A model generated the notes under the pieces. The model was given only the letters and a program-made list of their open reading frames with translations. It searched no databases and had not been told where the DNA came from. Below, piece by piece: positions 53,007-61,146 of a DNA stretch of 64,000 nt. Numbering within the stretch: position 1 is the stretch's first letter; the number at the start of each line of letters is the position of its first letter. Made by a program: the position numbers and the translations under genes. The stretch comes from Pelomonas candidula (GTDB taxonomy: Bacteria; Pseudomonadota; Gammaproteobacteria; Burkholderiales; Burkholderiaceae_C), in NCBI RefSeq assembly GCF_043555985.1, contig NZ_JBIGIC010000016.1, forward strand, positions 1 to 64,000, in the 5' to 3' direction.

Positions 53007-53819
53007 TTACCGCTGTGCCGCCGCGTCCAGCGCCTCGCGCACGGCATGCGTGTACGCAGGGAAGTGCTGCAGGTCGTTGTGGCCGGCGCCGTCGATGGGT
53101 ATGAAGCGCGCGTGTGGCAGCAGGGCCTGCAGCGCCGCACTGTGGGCCGGCGGAATCAGCGAGTCCCGGTCGCCATGCAGCAGCAGCACGGGGCCGGTGA
53201 TGCGCGGCGCCAGCGCCTCGGTGTCCAGCGGGTAGCGCAGCAGCGCGCCCGGCACCCAGGGGTAGAGCTCGGCGGCCAGCCGCCGCATGCTGCGGTAGGG
53301 CGAGATCAGCACGGTCAGCTCCGGGTGCACCTCGGCTGCCAGGCCTGCGGCGAGGCCGGTGCCTAGCGAGCGGCCGGCGATGACGCGCACCTTGCCGGCA
53401 TACAGGGGTGCAATCTGCTGCCAGGCAGCGCGCACGTCCTCGCGCAGCTGGGCCTCGCTGGCGATGCGGCCGGTGCTCTTGCCGTAGCCGCGGTAGTCCA
53501 GCATGAAGAGGTCGTAGCCGGCGCGGCGATAGACGTCGACATTGCCGAACCAGGACTGCAGATCGCCCGCATTGCCGTGCAGGTAGAACACGATGCCGCG
53601 TGGCGCCGGCAGGCGCAGGTGCAGCGCGTCCAGCCGGGCGCCGTCGGGGCGCGCAACGCTGACCTCGTGCACATCGTTGCCGAAGTGGAAGACGTGGTCG
53701 GCGGGCAGGCGATCCGGTGCGAACAGCAGCTTCTCCTGCCCCCACCAGAGCGCGGCGAGCACCGCGACGTAGAAGCCCGCGGCGGTGATCAGCAACTTCA
53801 GCAGCGCGCGGCGCATCAT
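53007..53819 (-). CDS. membrane-anchored alpha/beta hydrolase
   Basis: The 270-aa product has an N-terminal TM (about 8-26) and an alpha/beta-hydrolase fold: oxyanion segment YLHGNAGD, nucleophile elbow GRSLGTG (S151), acid in HGDRDSLIP (D219) and catalytic H247 (GAGHND). It is most like BEM46/YfhR-type proteins, with unknown substrate. The start at 53819 or 53816 (MM) is chosen since the TM segment follows; the upstream frame is not protein-like. Confidence 0.88.
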   Translation of the reverse strand: MMRRALLKLLITAAGFYVAVLAALWWGQEKLLFAPDRLPADHVFHFGNDVHEVSVARPDGARLDALHLRLPAPRGIVFYLHGNAGDLQSWFGNVDVYRRAGYDLFMLDYRGYGKSTGRIASEAQLREDVRAAWQQIAPLYAGKVRVIAGRSLGTGLAAGLAAEVHPELTVLISPYRSMRRLAAELYPWVPGALLRYPLDTEALAPRITGPVLLLHGDRDSLIPPAHSAALQALLPHARFIPIDGAGHNDLQHFPAYTHAVREALDAAAQR

Positions 53820-54324
53820 GTCGTGCGGCGTGACGGGCGCCGCAGGCCCCGATGGCCGAAATACCAACTGCACATTAACGAAGCAAACTGCACAACAAAT
53901 AGGCGGGTTGCACCGCAGATATGCCGATGGCGCGGCGGACAGGTGAATCGCACGATAACCATGCGGCCCGCACAATCATGAGGCGCCCTAGATATGGTGG
54001 TTGCCAATATAGGTGCAAAGAGCGCTGGCCCGCCTGGGTTCTGCCCCATTGTTGCTGCACGGCCCGACCGGCCTAACCGGCTGCTCGAACGGGAGCTTTC
54101 CGGCTCAATCATCGTCTGCAAGCCGCACGGCGTCAGTGGCAGGGCTGTCGCCAGCCGCGCCCATTCAGGCCACCCGGCCGCTCTTGCCTGGAAATACCCC
54201 ATCCCTATGGACGGCTGCCGCCTGTCTGTGAAGTTTTATTTCCATTCCGGGCTTGATGCCGTGGCACGGCAATCTGGCGCAAATTCACAACATCGTGCGT
54301 CATCGGTATTCCCCGCAATAGCTG
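53820..54324. other. long non-coding gap upstream of the TonB receptor locus
   Basis: About 500 bp have no plausible gene on either strand: short frames lack ribosome sites and codon bias. Base composition is clearly less GC-rich than the surrounding genes. It must hold the promoters for the divergent hydrolase and the receptor. I find no cobalamin, TPP or other riboswitch consensus. It might encode a small RNA ending at the terminator-like hairpin 54366-54393. Confidence 0.6.
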
Positions 54325-54352
54325 CTGTCATGAAACCTGCAAATAATTTACT
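54325..54352 (+). promoter_or_regulatory. Pho-box-like / Fur-box-like sequence before the TonB receptor
   Basis: CTGTCAT (54325-54331) equals the first half-site of the PhoB box; the second half (ctgcaaa, 5 bases on) is weak, 4 of 7. Overlapping it, tgcaaataatttact (54338-54352) matches 9 of 14 informative positions of a 7-1-7 Fur consensus around a perfect aaat-a-attt dyad. The two readings compete. The site lies 80-105 bp before the start codon in the most A/T-rich patch nearby. Confidence 0.4.
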
Positions 54353-54365
54353 AAGTAGTACGAAT

Positions 54366-54393
54366 CGGCCACCCGATCAGGGCGGCTTTTTTT
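54366..54393 (+). terminator. terminator-like hairpin in the TonB receptor leader
   Basis: gccaccc-gatca-gggcggc (6 of 7 pairs) is directly followed by seven T residues (54387-54393), 37 bases before the receptor start codon. It has the form of an intrinsic terminator, either ending an upstream small transcript or acting as an attenuator of the receptor mRNA. Confidence 0.6.
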
Positions 54394-54430
54394 GCGAGGA
54401 AGCGCTGCGCGCTTGACAGGAGTGATCGGG

Positions 54431-56986
54431 ATGACTCATCAGAAATTTGGCCGTTTTGCCCTCACGGCGCTGAGCGTGGCGGTGACTGCCATGGTGGCGG
54501 CCGGTGCGGCGCGCGCGCAGACCGCAGGCGAGCCGGCGAAGGACGCCGGGAAGGATGCTGCGGCGGCACCGGACAAGGCGCCCCAGCGCGCCAATGCGTC
54601 GACGACGTCCAACACGACGAACGCGAACGCGACGAAGAGCACGATCGAATTGCTGGACAAGGTGTCCATCAACGGGCGGCAGCAGATCGGCGGCGGGCTG
54701 ATGTCCGTGCAGGTCGCGCCCAAGGCTGTTTCCACCATCACCCGCGCCGCCATCGAGGAAGCGGCGCCGAGTGCCACCTACGCCCAGCTGATCGACACCA
54801 TTCCCGGCGTCGTCGCCATCACCGACGACCCGAGCGGCCTGTTCGACGCTAACTACCAGATCCGCGGATTCACCAACGACCAGATCGGCGTCACGGTGAA
54901 CGGCGCACCGGTCAACGACAGCGGCAACTACCGTGTCTACCCGACCGAGTACGGCGACACGGAGAACATGAACGACATCACCGTGCTGCATGGCTACCCG
55001 GACGTGGACCAGGCGGTGGCAGGCGCAGCGGGCGGCTCGATCGCCTGGTCGACCATCGACCCTTCGCACAAATTCAGCTTCGACACGACGCTCTCCGGCG
55101 GCAGCCGCAGCTACCGGCGCGAATTCGTGCGCGTGCAGACCGGTGACACCGGCCCGTTGCGCTCGTGGCTGTCCTACTCCCACAACAGCACGGACCTCTG
55201 GCGCGGCCAGGGCAATGCCGAGGTCTGGAAGGTGGACGGCAAGTCCGTCCTGACCATCAACAGCAGCAACTCGATCACCGCGTCGCTGCAGTACAACCAC
55301 CTGATCCGCACGGGCGGCTACCAGTTCGAGACGCAGGCCACGGCCGCATCGAACTACTTCGCCAACTACGACACCACCTACACCGGGTCGAACACCGGCT
55401 ACTACAAGCTGCACGTCAATCCGTTCAAGGACTACATGCTGAGCCTGGACGGCGAGTTCACGCTGACGCCGTCCCTGCACCTGACGGTGATTCCGTACTT
55501 CCAGTACGGCTCCGGTGGCGGCGGCTCCGGCTACACCTTCACCGAGAACACCACCGCCGGCAACGTGGGCCGCTTCAGCTACGTCAACTACGACCTGGAC
55601 GGCGACGGCACCGTCACCAACGGCAAGAAGGTCATGACGTACGCCTATGCCGGCTCGCAGACCTGGCGCCCGGGCGTGATCGCCAAGCTGATCCAGGACT
55701 TCGGGGACAACGACACGCTGACCTACGGCGTCTGGTTCGACCGGCCGCGCCAGGAACAGAGCCAGACCTATTCCCCGGTGGATGCCGCCGGCAACCCGCT
55801 CGACATCTGGGGCGAGAACAACCTCATCAGCTACGTCAAGGACGGCGGGCCGCAGTACAACTACCTCGACTACACGACCACCACGCTCAAGCGCGCCTTC
55901 GTCAGCAACGAGTGGACGCCCAGCGACAAGTGGACCGTCACCGTGGCGGGCGCCTACACCAGCGTGGAGCGCAAGGGCTACGGCTACCAGCACTACGGCG
56001 CACACGCCGCGTCCGCGAGCCTGGCCTATCTGAACCAGTACGGCGGTGACAGCGCCCACACCTGGAACAAGTTCACCCCGTCGGCGGGCGTGAAATACCA
56101 GTTCGACAGTGCCAACCAGGTCTACATCGGCTATGGCCGCAGCTTCCGCGCGCCCGTCAACGGCGTGATCACGCAGAGCGACGCGGTCCGGACCTTCTAC
56201 GAGCAGAACCCGAACGAAGTGGCGTTCAGCGGCTACACGCCAGCGCAATTGCAGGCCGCGCTGGACAAGCTGGCCGTCAACCAGCCGGAGACGGCCGACA
56301 CGGTGGACCTGGGCTGGCGCTTCTACAAGGGGGCCTTCTCCGGCAGCGTCAACGTCTACGGCGCCAACCTGAAGAACAAGCAGGTGAACGGCTACGACAG
56401 CGCCAGTGGCCAGACCGTCTACCTGGCCGTGCCGACGCTGCACCAGCGCGGCGTCAACGCCGAGGGCGCCTACAAGCTGAACCGCAACCTGAACCTGTAC
56501 GCGTCCTACGCGTACACCAAGTCCACCATCATGGACGACACCTTCGCGCTGGGTGACGGCACCTATCCCACCGCCGGCAAGGCCTTCGTGGACATCCCGA
56601 AGAACACCTTCGCGCTGGGCGTGAACTACCGCAACGGCCCGTTCTTCATGAGCGTCAACGCCAAGTACCGCAGCGAGTTCTGGGCCGACTGGGTGAACAC
56701 CGAGAAGGCCCCCGGCTACGCCACGGTGAACCTCAACACCGGCTGGAACTTCGGCGACGTGGCGTCCTGGGCGCACAAGGTCAAGCTCAAGCTCAACGTC
56801 ACCAACCTGACGAACAAGAAGGCCGTCACCTTCGCCAGCGCCACCAACTTCCTGTCCAACAACCCGTCGGGTGCGGGTCAGCTGATCGACTCGAACACGG
56901 GCAAGGCCTTGTACGCCAGCGCCTCGACCTACAACCTGCTGGCCCCGCGCGCCGTGATGCTCACGCTCAGCGCGTCGTTCAACTGA
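54431..56986 (+). CDS. TonB-dependent outer membrane receptor (surface locus)
   Basis: The 851-aa product has a signal peptide (FALTALSVAVTAMVAAGAARA), a Thr/Asn/Ala-rich linker, a plug (about 75-215: YAQLIDTIPGVVAITDDPSG, ANYQIRGFTNDQIGVTVNGA, TVLHGYPDVDQAVAGAAGGS) and a 22-strand barrel ending in SASFN. The ATG at 54431 has aggag upstream. The barrel is Tyr/Asn-rich. It is first of four co-directional genes with a PKD/LTD lipoprotein and an S1/P1 nuclease, suggesting import of a product released from extracellular nucleic acid or phosphoesters (inference). Confidence 0.9.
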   Translation: MTHQKFGRFALTALSVAVTAMVAAGAARAQTAGEPAKDAGKDAAAAPDKAPQRANASTTSNTTNANATKSTIELLDKVSINGRQQIGGGLMSVQVAPKAVSTITRAAIEEAAPSATYAQLIDTIPGVVAITDDPSGLFDANYQIRGFTNDQIGVTVNGAPVNDSGNYRVYPTEYGDTENMNDITVLHGYPDVDQAVAGAAGGSIAWSTIDPSHKFSFDTTLSGGSRSYRREFVRVQTGDTGPLRSWLSYSHNSTDLWRGQGNAEVWKVDGKSVLTINSSNSITASLQYNHLIRTGGYQFETQATAASNYFANYDTTYTGSNTGYYKLHVNPFKDYMLSLDGEFTLTPSLHLTVIPYFQYGSGGGGSGYTFTENTTAGNVGRFSYVNYDLDGDGTVTNGKKVMTYAYAGSQTWRPGVIAKLIQDFGDNDTLTYGVWFDRPRQEQSQTYSPVDAAGNPLDIWGENNLISYVKDGGPQYNYLDYTTTTLKRAFVSNEWTPSDKWTVTVAGAYTSVERKGYGYQHYGAHAASASLAYLNQYGGDSAHTWNKFTPSAGVKYQFDSANQVYIGYGRSFRAPVNGVITQSDAVRTFYEQNPNEVAFSGYTPAQLQAALDKLAVNQPETADTVDLGWRFYKGAFSGSVNVYGANLKNKQVNGYDSASGQTVYLAVPTLHQRGVNAEGAYKLNRNLNLYASYAYTKSTIMDDTFALGDGTYPTAGKAFVDIPKNTFALGVNYRNGPFFMSVNAKYRSEFWADWVNTEKAPGYATVNLNTGWNFGDVASWAHKVKLKLNVTNLTNKKAVTFASATNFLSNNPSGAGQLIDSNTGKALYASASTYNLLAPRAVMLTLSASFN

Positions 56987-57044
56987 GGCCCTCCGTCAGA
57001 CAGCGCTCCCGGCCTGCGTGCGCCGGGGGCAGACCCAACATGTG

Positions 57045-57060
57045 CCGGCGACGTCGCCGG
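57045..57060. promoter_or_regulatory. 16-bp perfect palindrome before the LTD lipoprotein gene
   Basis: ccggcgacgtcgccgg is fully self-complementary, 5 bases before the ribosome site gaggtaagga. It could be an operator or an RNA hairpin occluding translation. An imperfect GC stem (cccggc...gccggg, 57008-57027) lies just upstream. Confidence 0.35.
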
Positions 57061-57079
57061 TGAGGTAAGGAATCCCTTC

Positions 57080-58597
57080 ATGAAGAAGATCAATCTCTGG
57101 ATGGCCGGTGCGGCAGCGATGGTGCTGGCTGCGATGGCCGGGTGCGGCGGTGGCGGCGACGGTGGCGACACCCACCTGCCACCCACGCTGTCCGCCACGC
57201 TGCCGACGACGGCCACGGCGGGCGTGCCGATCACCATCACCGGCATCATGGCCGCCAACACCACGTCGCTGACGGTGGACTGGGGCGACGGCACGCAGGA
57301 CGCCCCGGCTGCCATCCCGACCAGCCTGACCCACACCTATGCCTCGACCGCGACCTGCGTGAAGGCCGGGTCGTGCACCATCGACATGGCGGTCCTCGGC
57401 TGGGGCCCTGCCGTCGAAAAGACGGGCGCCGTCGTGGTCAGCCCGGCGCCGACGCTGGCCGCCACGCTGCCGGCCACCGGCACGGCAGGCGTGCCGTACA
57501 CCGTCACGGGCATCGCCGCCGCCAACGGCACGGCGCTGTCGGTGGACTGGGGCGACGGCGTGAAAGAGACACCGGCGACCAGCTCGACGAGCCTGACACA
57601 CACCTACGCCACGTCAGGCGGCTACACCATCGACATGGTGCTGGCCGGCAACAACGGCAGCTCGGCCGAGCAGAAGGGCAGCATCACGATCGTCGACCCG
57701 GCCGTGCTGGCACTGACCGCCACGCTGCCTACCAGTGGCGTGACGGGAACGGCGGTCACCATCACCGGCATCACGGCCACCAATGGCACGGGGCTGAGTG
57801 TGGACTGGGGCGACCTCACGAAAGACACCGCCGACGTGACCTCGACGACCCTGACGCACGCCTACGCGGCCACCGGCAACTACACGATCGCCATGACGCT
57901 GACCGGCCCGGCCGGCAGCAAGCCGGTTGCCAAGAGCGGCAGCATCACGATCGACACGCCTGAGCTGTTCATCAACCGATACATCTCGGGCTCCAGCAAC
58001 AACAAGGCGCTGGAGATCTACAACCCGACCGGACATGCCGTCAATCTGAGCTACTACGTGGTGGAACTGTGGTCGAACGGTCGTGGCCCGGCCTACACCA
58101 CCCCCGTTGCGACGGGCGCGACGCCGACGGCAGCGCTGCACCTGAGCGGCACGCTGGCTCCCGGTGCCACGCAGCTGATCGTGAACTACCAGGCCGCCCT
58201 GACGGGACTCACCTCGGTGGCCGGCTTGATCCCCGGTCGCAACGACAACCCGACCGGCACCTCCGACGTGACCGCCTTCAACGGCGACGACGTGGTGCTG
58301 CTGCTGAAGTCTGCAACGGCCGACACGGGCACGGCTCCGCGGGCCTGCGCTCGCGACACGTCGGGCGTGACGACCTGCGCGGTGATCGACAGCTTCGGCG
58401 TGCTGGGCAAGCGTCCCACGGTCGGTCTGAGCTGGGGCGGCACGGCCACGCCGGCCATCAAGCACACGCTGCATCGCAAGGCCGGCATCGGCAAGGGCAG
58501 CGTGCCGACGGCAGCATCGGCTGATCCCTGGTGGGACCCCACCGTGGAGTACGACGTTCTCGACTCGGACAACCTGACCGGACTCGGCAGCCGCTAA
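57080..58597 (+). CDS. surface lipoprotein with three PKD-like repeats and a lamin-tail domain
   Basis: The 505-aa product has a lipoprotein signal (MVLAAMAGCGGGG), then three ~85-residue PKD-like repeats, each with a VDWGDG/VDWGDL core and an LTHTYA/LTHAYA end. The first repeat carries an extra Cys pair (TCVKAGSC). From about residue 293 a lamin-tail domain follows (LFINRYISGSSNNKALEIYN, FNGDDVVLLLKS, KHTLHRKAGIGKG). LTDs are frequent in extracellular nucleases and phosphatases, but no nuclease domain is attached here. It probably displays or scaffolds an enzyme or binds substrate on the cell surface. Confidence 0.8.
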   Translation: MKKINLWMAGAAAMVLAAMAGCGGGGDGGDTHLPPTLSATLPTTATAGVPITITGIMAANTTSLTVDWGDGTQDAPAAIPTSLTHTYASTATCVKAGSCTIDMAVLGWGPAVEKTGAVVVSPAPTLAATLPATGTAGVPYTVTGIAAANGTALSVDWGDGVKETPATSSTSLTHTYATSGGYTIDMVLAGNNGSSAEQKGSITIVDPAVLALTATLPTSGVTGTAVTITGITATNGTGLSVDWGDLTKDTADVTSTTLTHAYAATGNYTIAMTLTGPAGSKPVAKSGSITIDTPELFINRYISGSSNNKALEIYNPTGHAVNLSYYVVELWSNGRGPAYTTPVATGATPTAALHLSGTLAPGATQLIVNYQAALTGLTSVAGLIPGRNDNPTGTSDVTAFNGDDVVLLLKSATADTGTAPRACARDTSGVTTCAVIDSFGVLGKRPTVGLSWGGTATPAIKHTLHRKAGIGKGSVPTAASADPWWDPTVEYDVLDSDNLTGLGSR

Positions 58598-58649
58598 CGG
58601 GCCACTGCCTCGGGGTCGGGCGTCTGCCGGCCCTTTCGCTCTGAACATG

Positions 58650-58680
58650 CAGCCCTGCCTTCGCGACAGGGCTGTTCTAT
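58650..58680 (+). terminator. hairpin between the LTD lipoprotein and S1/P1 nuclease genes
   Basis: An 8-bp perfect stem cagccctg/cagggctg with a 9-base loop is followed by ttctattt. It ends about 10 bases before the nuclease start, so it could act as a weak terminator or shield the nuclease ribosome site, for which no Shine-Dalgarno is visible. Confidence 0.5.
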
Positions 58681-58689
58681 TTGGACTGC

Positions 58690-59598
58690 ATGAACATGAA
58701 CTTTTCTCGCCAGCGGCTCCGCCGCACCCTGATCGCCTTTTCCGCCGTGGGGGCCCTCGTCGCCACGCCCACGGCCTTCGCCTGGAGCCACCTCGGCCAC
58801 TGGCTGGTCGGTGACCTGGCGCAACCGCTGCTGACGCCCGCCGCGCAGCAGCAGGTCGCCCAGCTGCTGCAGGGGGAGCCCGTCCCGACGCTCGCCGGCG
58901 TGGCTTCCTGGGCCGACGAGCTGCGTGGCAGCGACTCGGACCTCGCCCGCAAGACCTCCAAGTGGCACTACGTGGACCTCGACCCCGAACGCTGCGACTA
59001 CCAGCCGCCGCGTGACTGCCCGGGCGGCAACTGCGTGATCGCGGCCATCGACGCGCAGCGCCAGATCCTCGCCGACACCGCGCAGCCGCCCGAGGCGCGC
59101 CGCGACGCGCTGAAGTTCCTCGTCCACTTCATCGGCGACGTGCACCAGCCGCTGCATGCCGGCGCGCGCCAGATGTCCGAGGGTGGCGACGACGCCGGTG
59201 GCAACAAGTACCAGGTCAGCCTGCGCACCGCCGTTGCGCCGGAGGGGCGAGGTGCCCGGCGGCAGGTGGCGGGCGGGCCCATCCCCACCAACCTGCACAC
59301 CGTCTGGGACTACTACGAGCTCGAATCGGCCATCCTCTCGCCCGAGAAGTACGCCACCCAGCTGCGGCAGGGCGGCATGCCGCCCGTCGCGCCGGAGGCA
59401 CTGGGCAGCCCGGCCGATTGGGCCGTCGAATCCTGCAAGGGTATCGGTGCTCAGGGCCTGTATCCACGCGGCGAGGACGGCGAATGGCAGCACAAGCTCG
59501 GGGGCGCCTACCTCGATGCCAAGCGCCCGTATGCCGAAGCACGTGTCCGCCTGGCCGCCGCGCGCCTGGCCGCCGTGCTCAACCAGGCTTTGAAGTGA
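58690..59598 (+). CDS. secreted S1/P1 family zinc nuclease
   Basis: The 302-aa product has a signal peptide ending TPTAFA, so the mature protein starts with the zinc-binding Trp (WSHLGH: W1 and H6), as required in S1/P1 enzymes. The remaining trinuclear zinc ligands are recognisable: SWADE, KWHYVDL, FIGDVHQPLHAG and NLHTVWD. The enzyme should cleave single-stranded DNA/RNA and remove 3'-phosphates. ATGs at 58690 and 58696 and a TTG at 58681 are possible starts. It lies downstream of the TonB receptor and LTD lipoprotein. Confidence 0.93.
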   Translation: MNMNFSRQRLRRTLIAFSAVGALVATPTAFAWSHLGHWLVGDLAQPLLTPAAQQQVAQLLQGEPVPTLAGVASWADELRGSDSDLARKTSKWHYVDLDPERCDYQPPRDCPGGNCVIAAIDAQRQILADTAQPPEARRDALKFLVHFIGDVHQPLHAGARQMSEGGDDAGGNKYQVSLRTAVAPEGRGARRQVAGGPIPTNLHTVWDYYELESAILSPEKYATQLRQGGMPPVAPEALGSPADWAVESCKGIGAQGLYPRGEDGEWQHKLGGAYLDAKRPYAEARVRLAAARLAAVLNQALK

Positions 59599-59645
59599 CC
59601 CGCACCCGCTGACCGCCCCGGTCTGCCGCCCTCCGAGACCCGCCG

Positions 59646-60542
59646 ATGACACCCGTGAGATCCGCCATCCTGCTCGCCCTGGTCCTGCCGCTGGCCGCAG
59701 CCGCGGCGACAGACGCACCGTCGCCGCCGAAGACCATCGCCCTGGTCGCCGCCATCGGCGACCGTGTGGACGTGGTGCGCCAGCTCAAGCTGTCGAGCGG
59801 CCGTGCTGAGCCCTACACGCGCAAGACGCTGCAGCTATCCGGCCAGGCGCTGAACTACGCGGTGCTGCGCGGCCTGGACAAGGCGCTGACGGAGGACGAG
59901 CCCGACGCCCGGCATGTGCTGCTGCAATGGGATGCGCCCGCCGAGCTGGCGGGCCGGCTCGCCAAGGCCCGTGCCGGCGAGCGCCAGGGCCTCGTGCTCG
60001 CGGCGCTGCTCCAGCACCTCTCCGGCCTGCCGGAGCGGCAGGGCTGGGACCGTATCGAGGTCATCGTGCCGGCCTACGGCGACCTGGACGCGCAGGGTCT
60101 GGGCACCGGGCTCGGCGGCGTCGGCGTCTTCGTGCAGCCCCTCGCGCGCCAGGACTTCGACATGGACGGCATGGCGAACGGCGAGGCGGCCGGCATGGTC
60201 ACGAGCGAGGCCGACGGCGACTATCGCACCGTCAACCCTCGCACCGGAGAAACGGCGCATGCCTCCACCTTCGTGGCGCCCTACATGGTCTTCGAGCGCC
60301 TGAGCTTCGACGCCAGGACGATGACGCTGCTCAAGCGCGAGCGCCACGAGGACCACACGAAGTACGCCGACCCTGACTCCACGGCGCTGGACGTCGGCAG
60401 CCAGATGAGCGGCACGGTGTTGATCGGCAAGCTTGTCGAGTCTGTGGAGCGCTCGGCCTACCGTGCCATCCGGCCGGTCACCAGCAGCGTGACCGCGAGC
60501 GAACCCAAGGCCGTGCCCGCGCCGACGCCGACAGGCCGTTAG
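59646..60542 (+). CDS. secreted protein of unknown function
   Basis: The 298-aa product has a signal peptide (AILLALVLPLAAAAA). The mature protein shows TIALVAAIGDRVDVVRQLKL, a mixed alpha/beta pattern with RIEVIVPAYGDLDAQGLGTG, and an acidic DFDMDGMANGE segment that could bind a divalent cation. It ends in a Pro/Thr-rich tail. I do not recognise a family. It follows the S1/P1 nuclease by 47 bp on the same strand and may belong to the same surface locus. Confidence 0.75.
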   Translation: MTPVRSAILLALVLPLAAAAATDAPSPPKTIALVAAIGDRVDVVRQLKLSSGRAEPYTRKTLQLSGQALNYAVLRGLDKALTEDEPDARHVLLQWDAPAELAGRLAKARAGERQGLVLAALLQHLSGLPERQGWDRIEVIVPAYGDLDAQGLGTGLGGVGVFVQPLARQDFDMDGMANGEAAGMVTSEADGDYRTVNPRTGETAHASTFVAPYMVFERLSFDARTMTLLKRERHEDHTKYADPDSTALDVGSQMSGTVLIGKLVESVERSAYRAIRPVTSSVTASEPKAVPAPTPTGR

Positions 60543-60558
60543 CCGTGCGTGAGCCGGG

Positions 60559-61011
60559 TCAGCGGGTGACGATGTCGCGGTGGAAGAAGGCCAGGCGGGC
60601 CAGCAACTGGTTCTGCGTGGCGAAGGGCACGTGAGCCCGGTCCATGGCGCGCTGCAGGTGTTCCACCAGCGTGTTGAAGTCGCCCTTGGCGATGCCGAGG
60701 TGGGCGTGGGCGTCCTTCATGCTGACACCTTCGTAGACACAGGGCCCGCCGGCCACGACGCAGAAGTAGTCGGCCAGCGAGTGCTTGAGGAATTTCTGGT
60801 TGATGCCGTCGAAGAACGGCGCGATGCGCGGGTCCTTCAGCATGCTGTCGTAGAAGTCGTCCGTGAAGGCCCGGATGTTGTCCAGCCCGCCCAGCGCCTG
60901 GTAGAGCTTGTCGTCCGCCGGGATGGGGGCCGCGCCGGGGACGACGCTGCCGGGTGGCGTCTGGGCTTGCGCCAGCGCGAGGGCCAGGGCGACGGCGGGC
61001 AGGGAGTTCAT
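60559..61011 (-). CDS. exported group 1 truncated haemoglobin
   Basis: The 150-aa product has the 2-on-2 haemoglobin pattern YQALGGLDNIRAFTDDFYDS, the proximal histidine in KDAHAHLGIAKGDF (H102) and HLQRAMDRAHVPF. Residues 1-17 (NSLPAVALALALAQA) form a signal peptide, so it would act in the periplasm, unlike most cytoplasmic trHbs. Truncated haemoglobins bind O2 or NO. It converges on the unknown secreted gene and is unlinked to denitrification genes here. Confidence 0.87.
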   Translation of the reverse strand: MNSLPAVALALALAQAQTPPGSVVPGAAPIPADDKLYQALGGLDNIRAFTDDFYDSMLKDPRIAPFFDGINQKFLKHSLADYFCVVAGGPCVYEGVSMKDAHAHLGIAKGDFNTLVEHLQRAMDRAHVPFATQNQLLARLAFFHRDIVTR

Positions 61012-61146
61012 CGGGGCAGTCTAGCGGCGGCGGCGTGGCTTTTGCCGCGCAGGGTGGGCGGGTTTTCGTGCGCTGATCACGCCGGTCGGGGCAGGCAATG
61101 GCCTTGCGGGCGCGGTCAGGCTCGCGATCGCGGCATGATGCCGGGC

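Noticed and set aside
53820..54430. Cobalamin or other known riboswitch upstream of the TonB receptor
   Set aside because: I looked for the B12-box and other consensus blocks and found none; only the terminator-like hairpin is supported.
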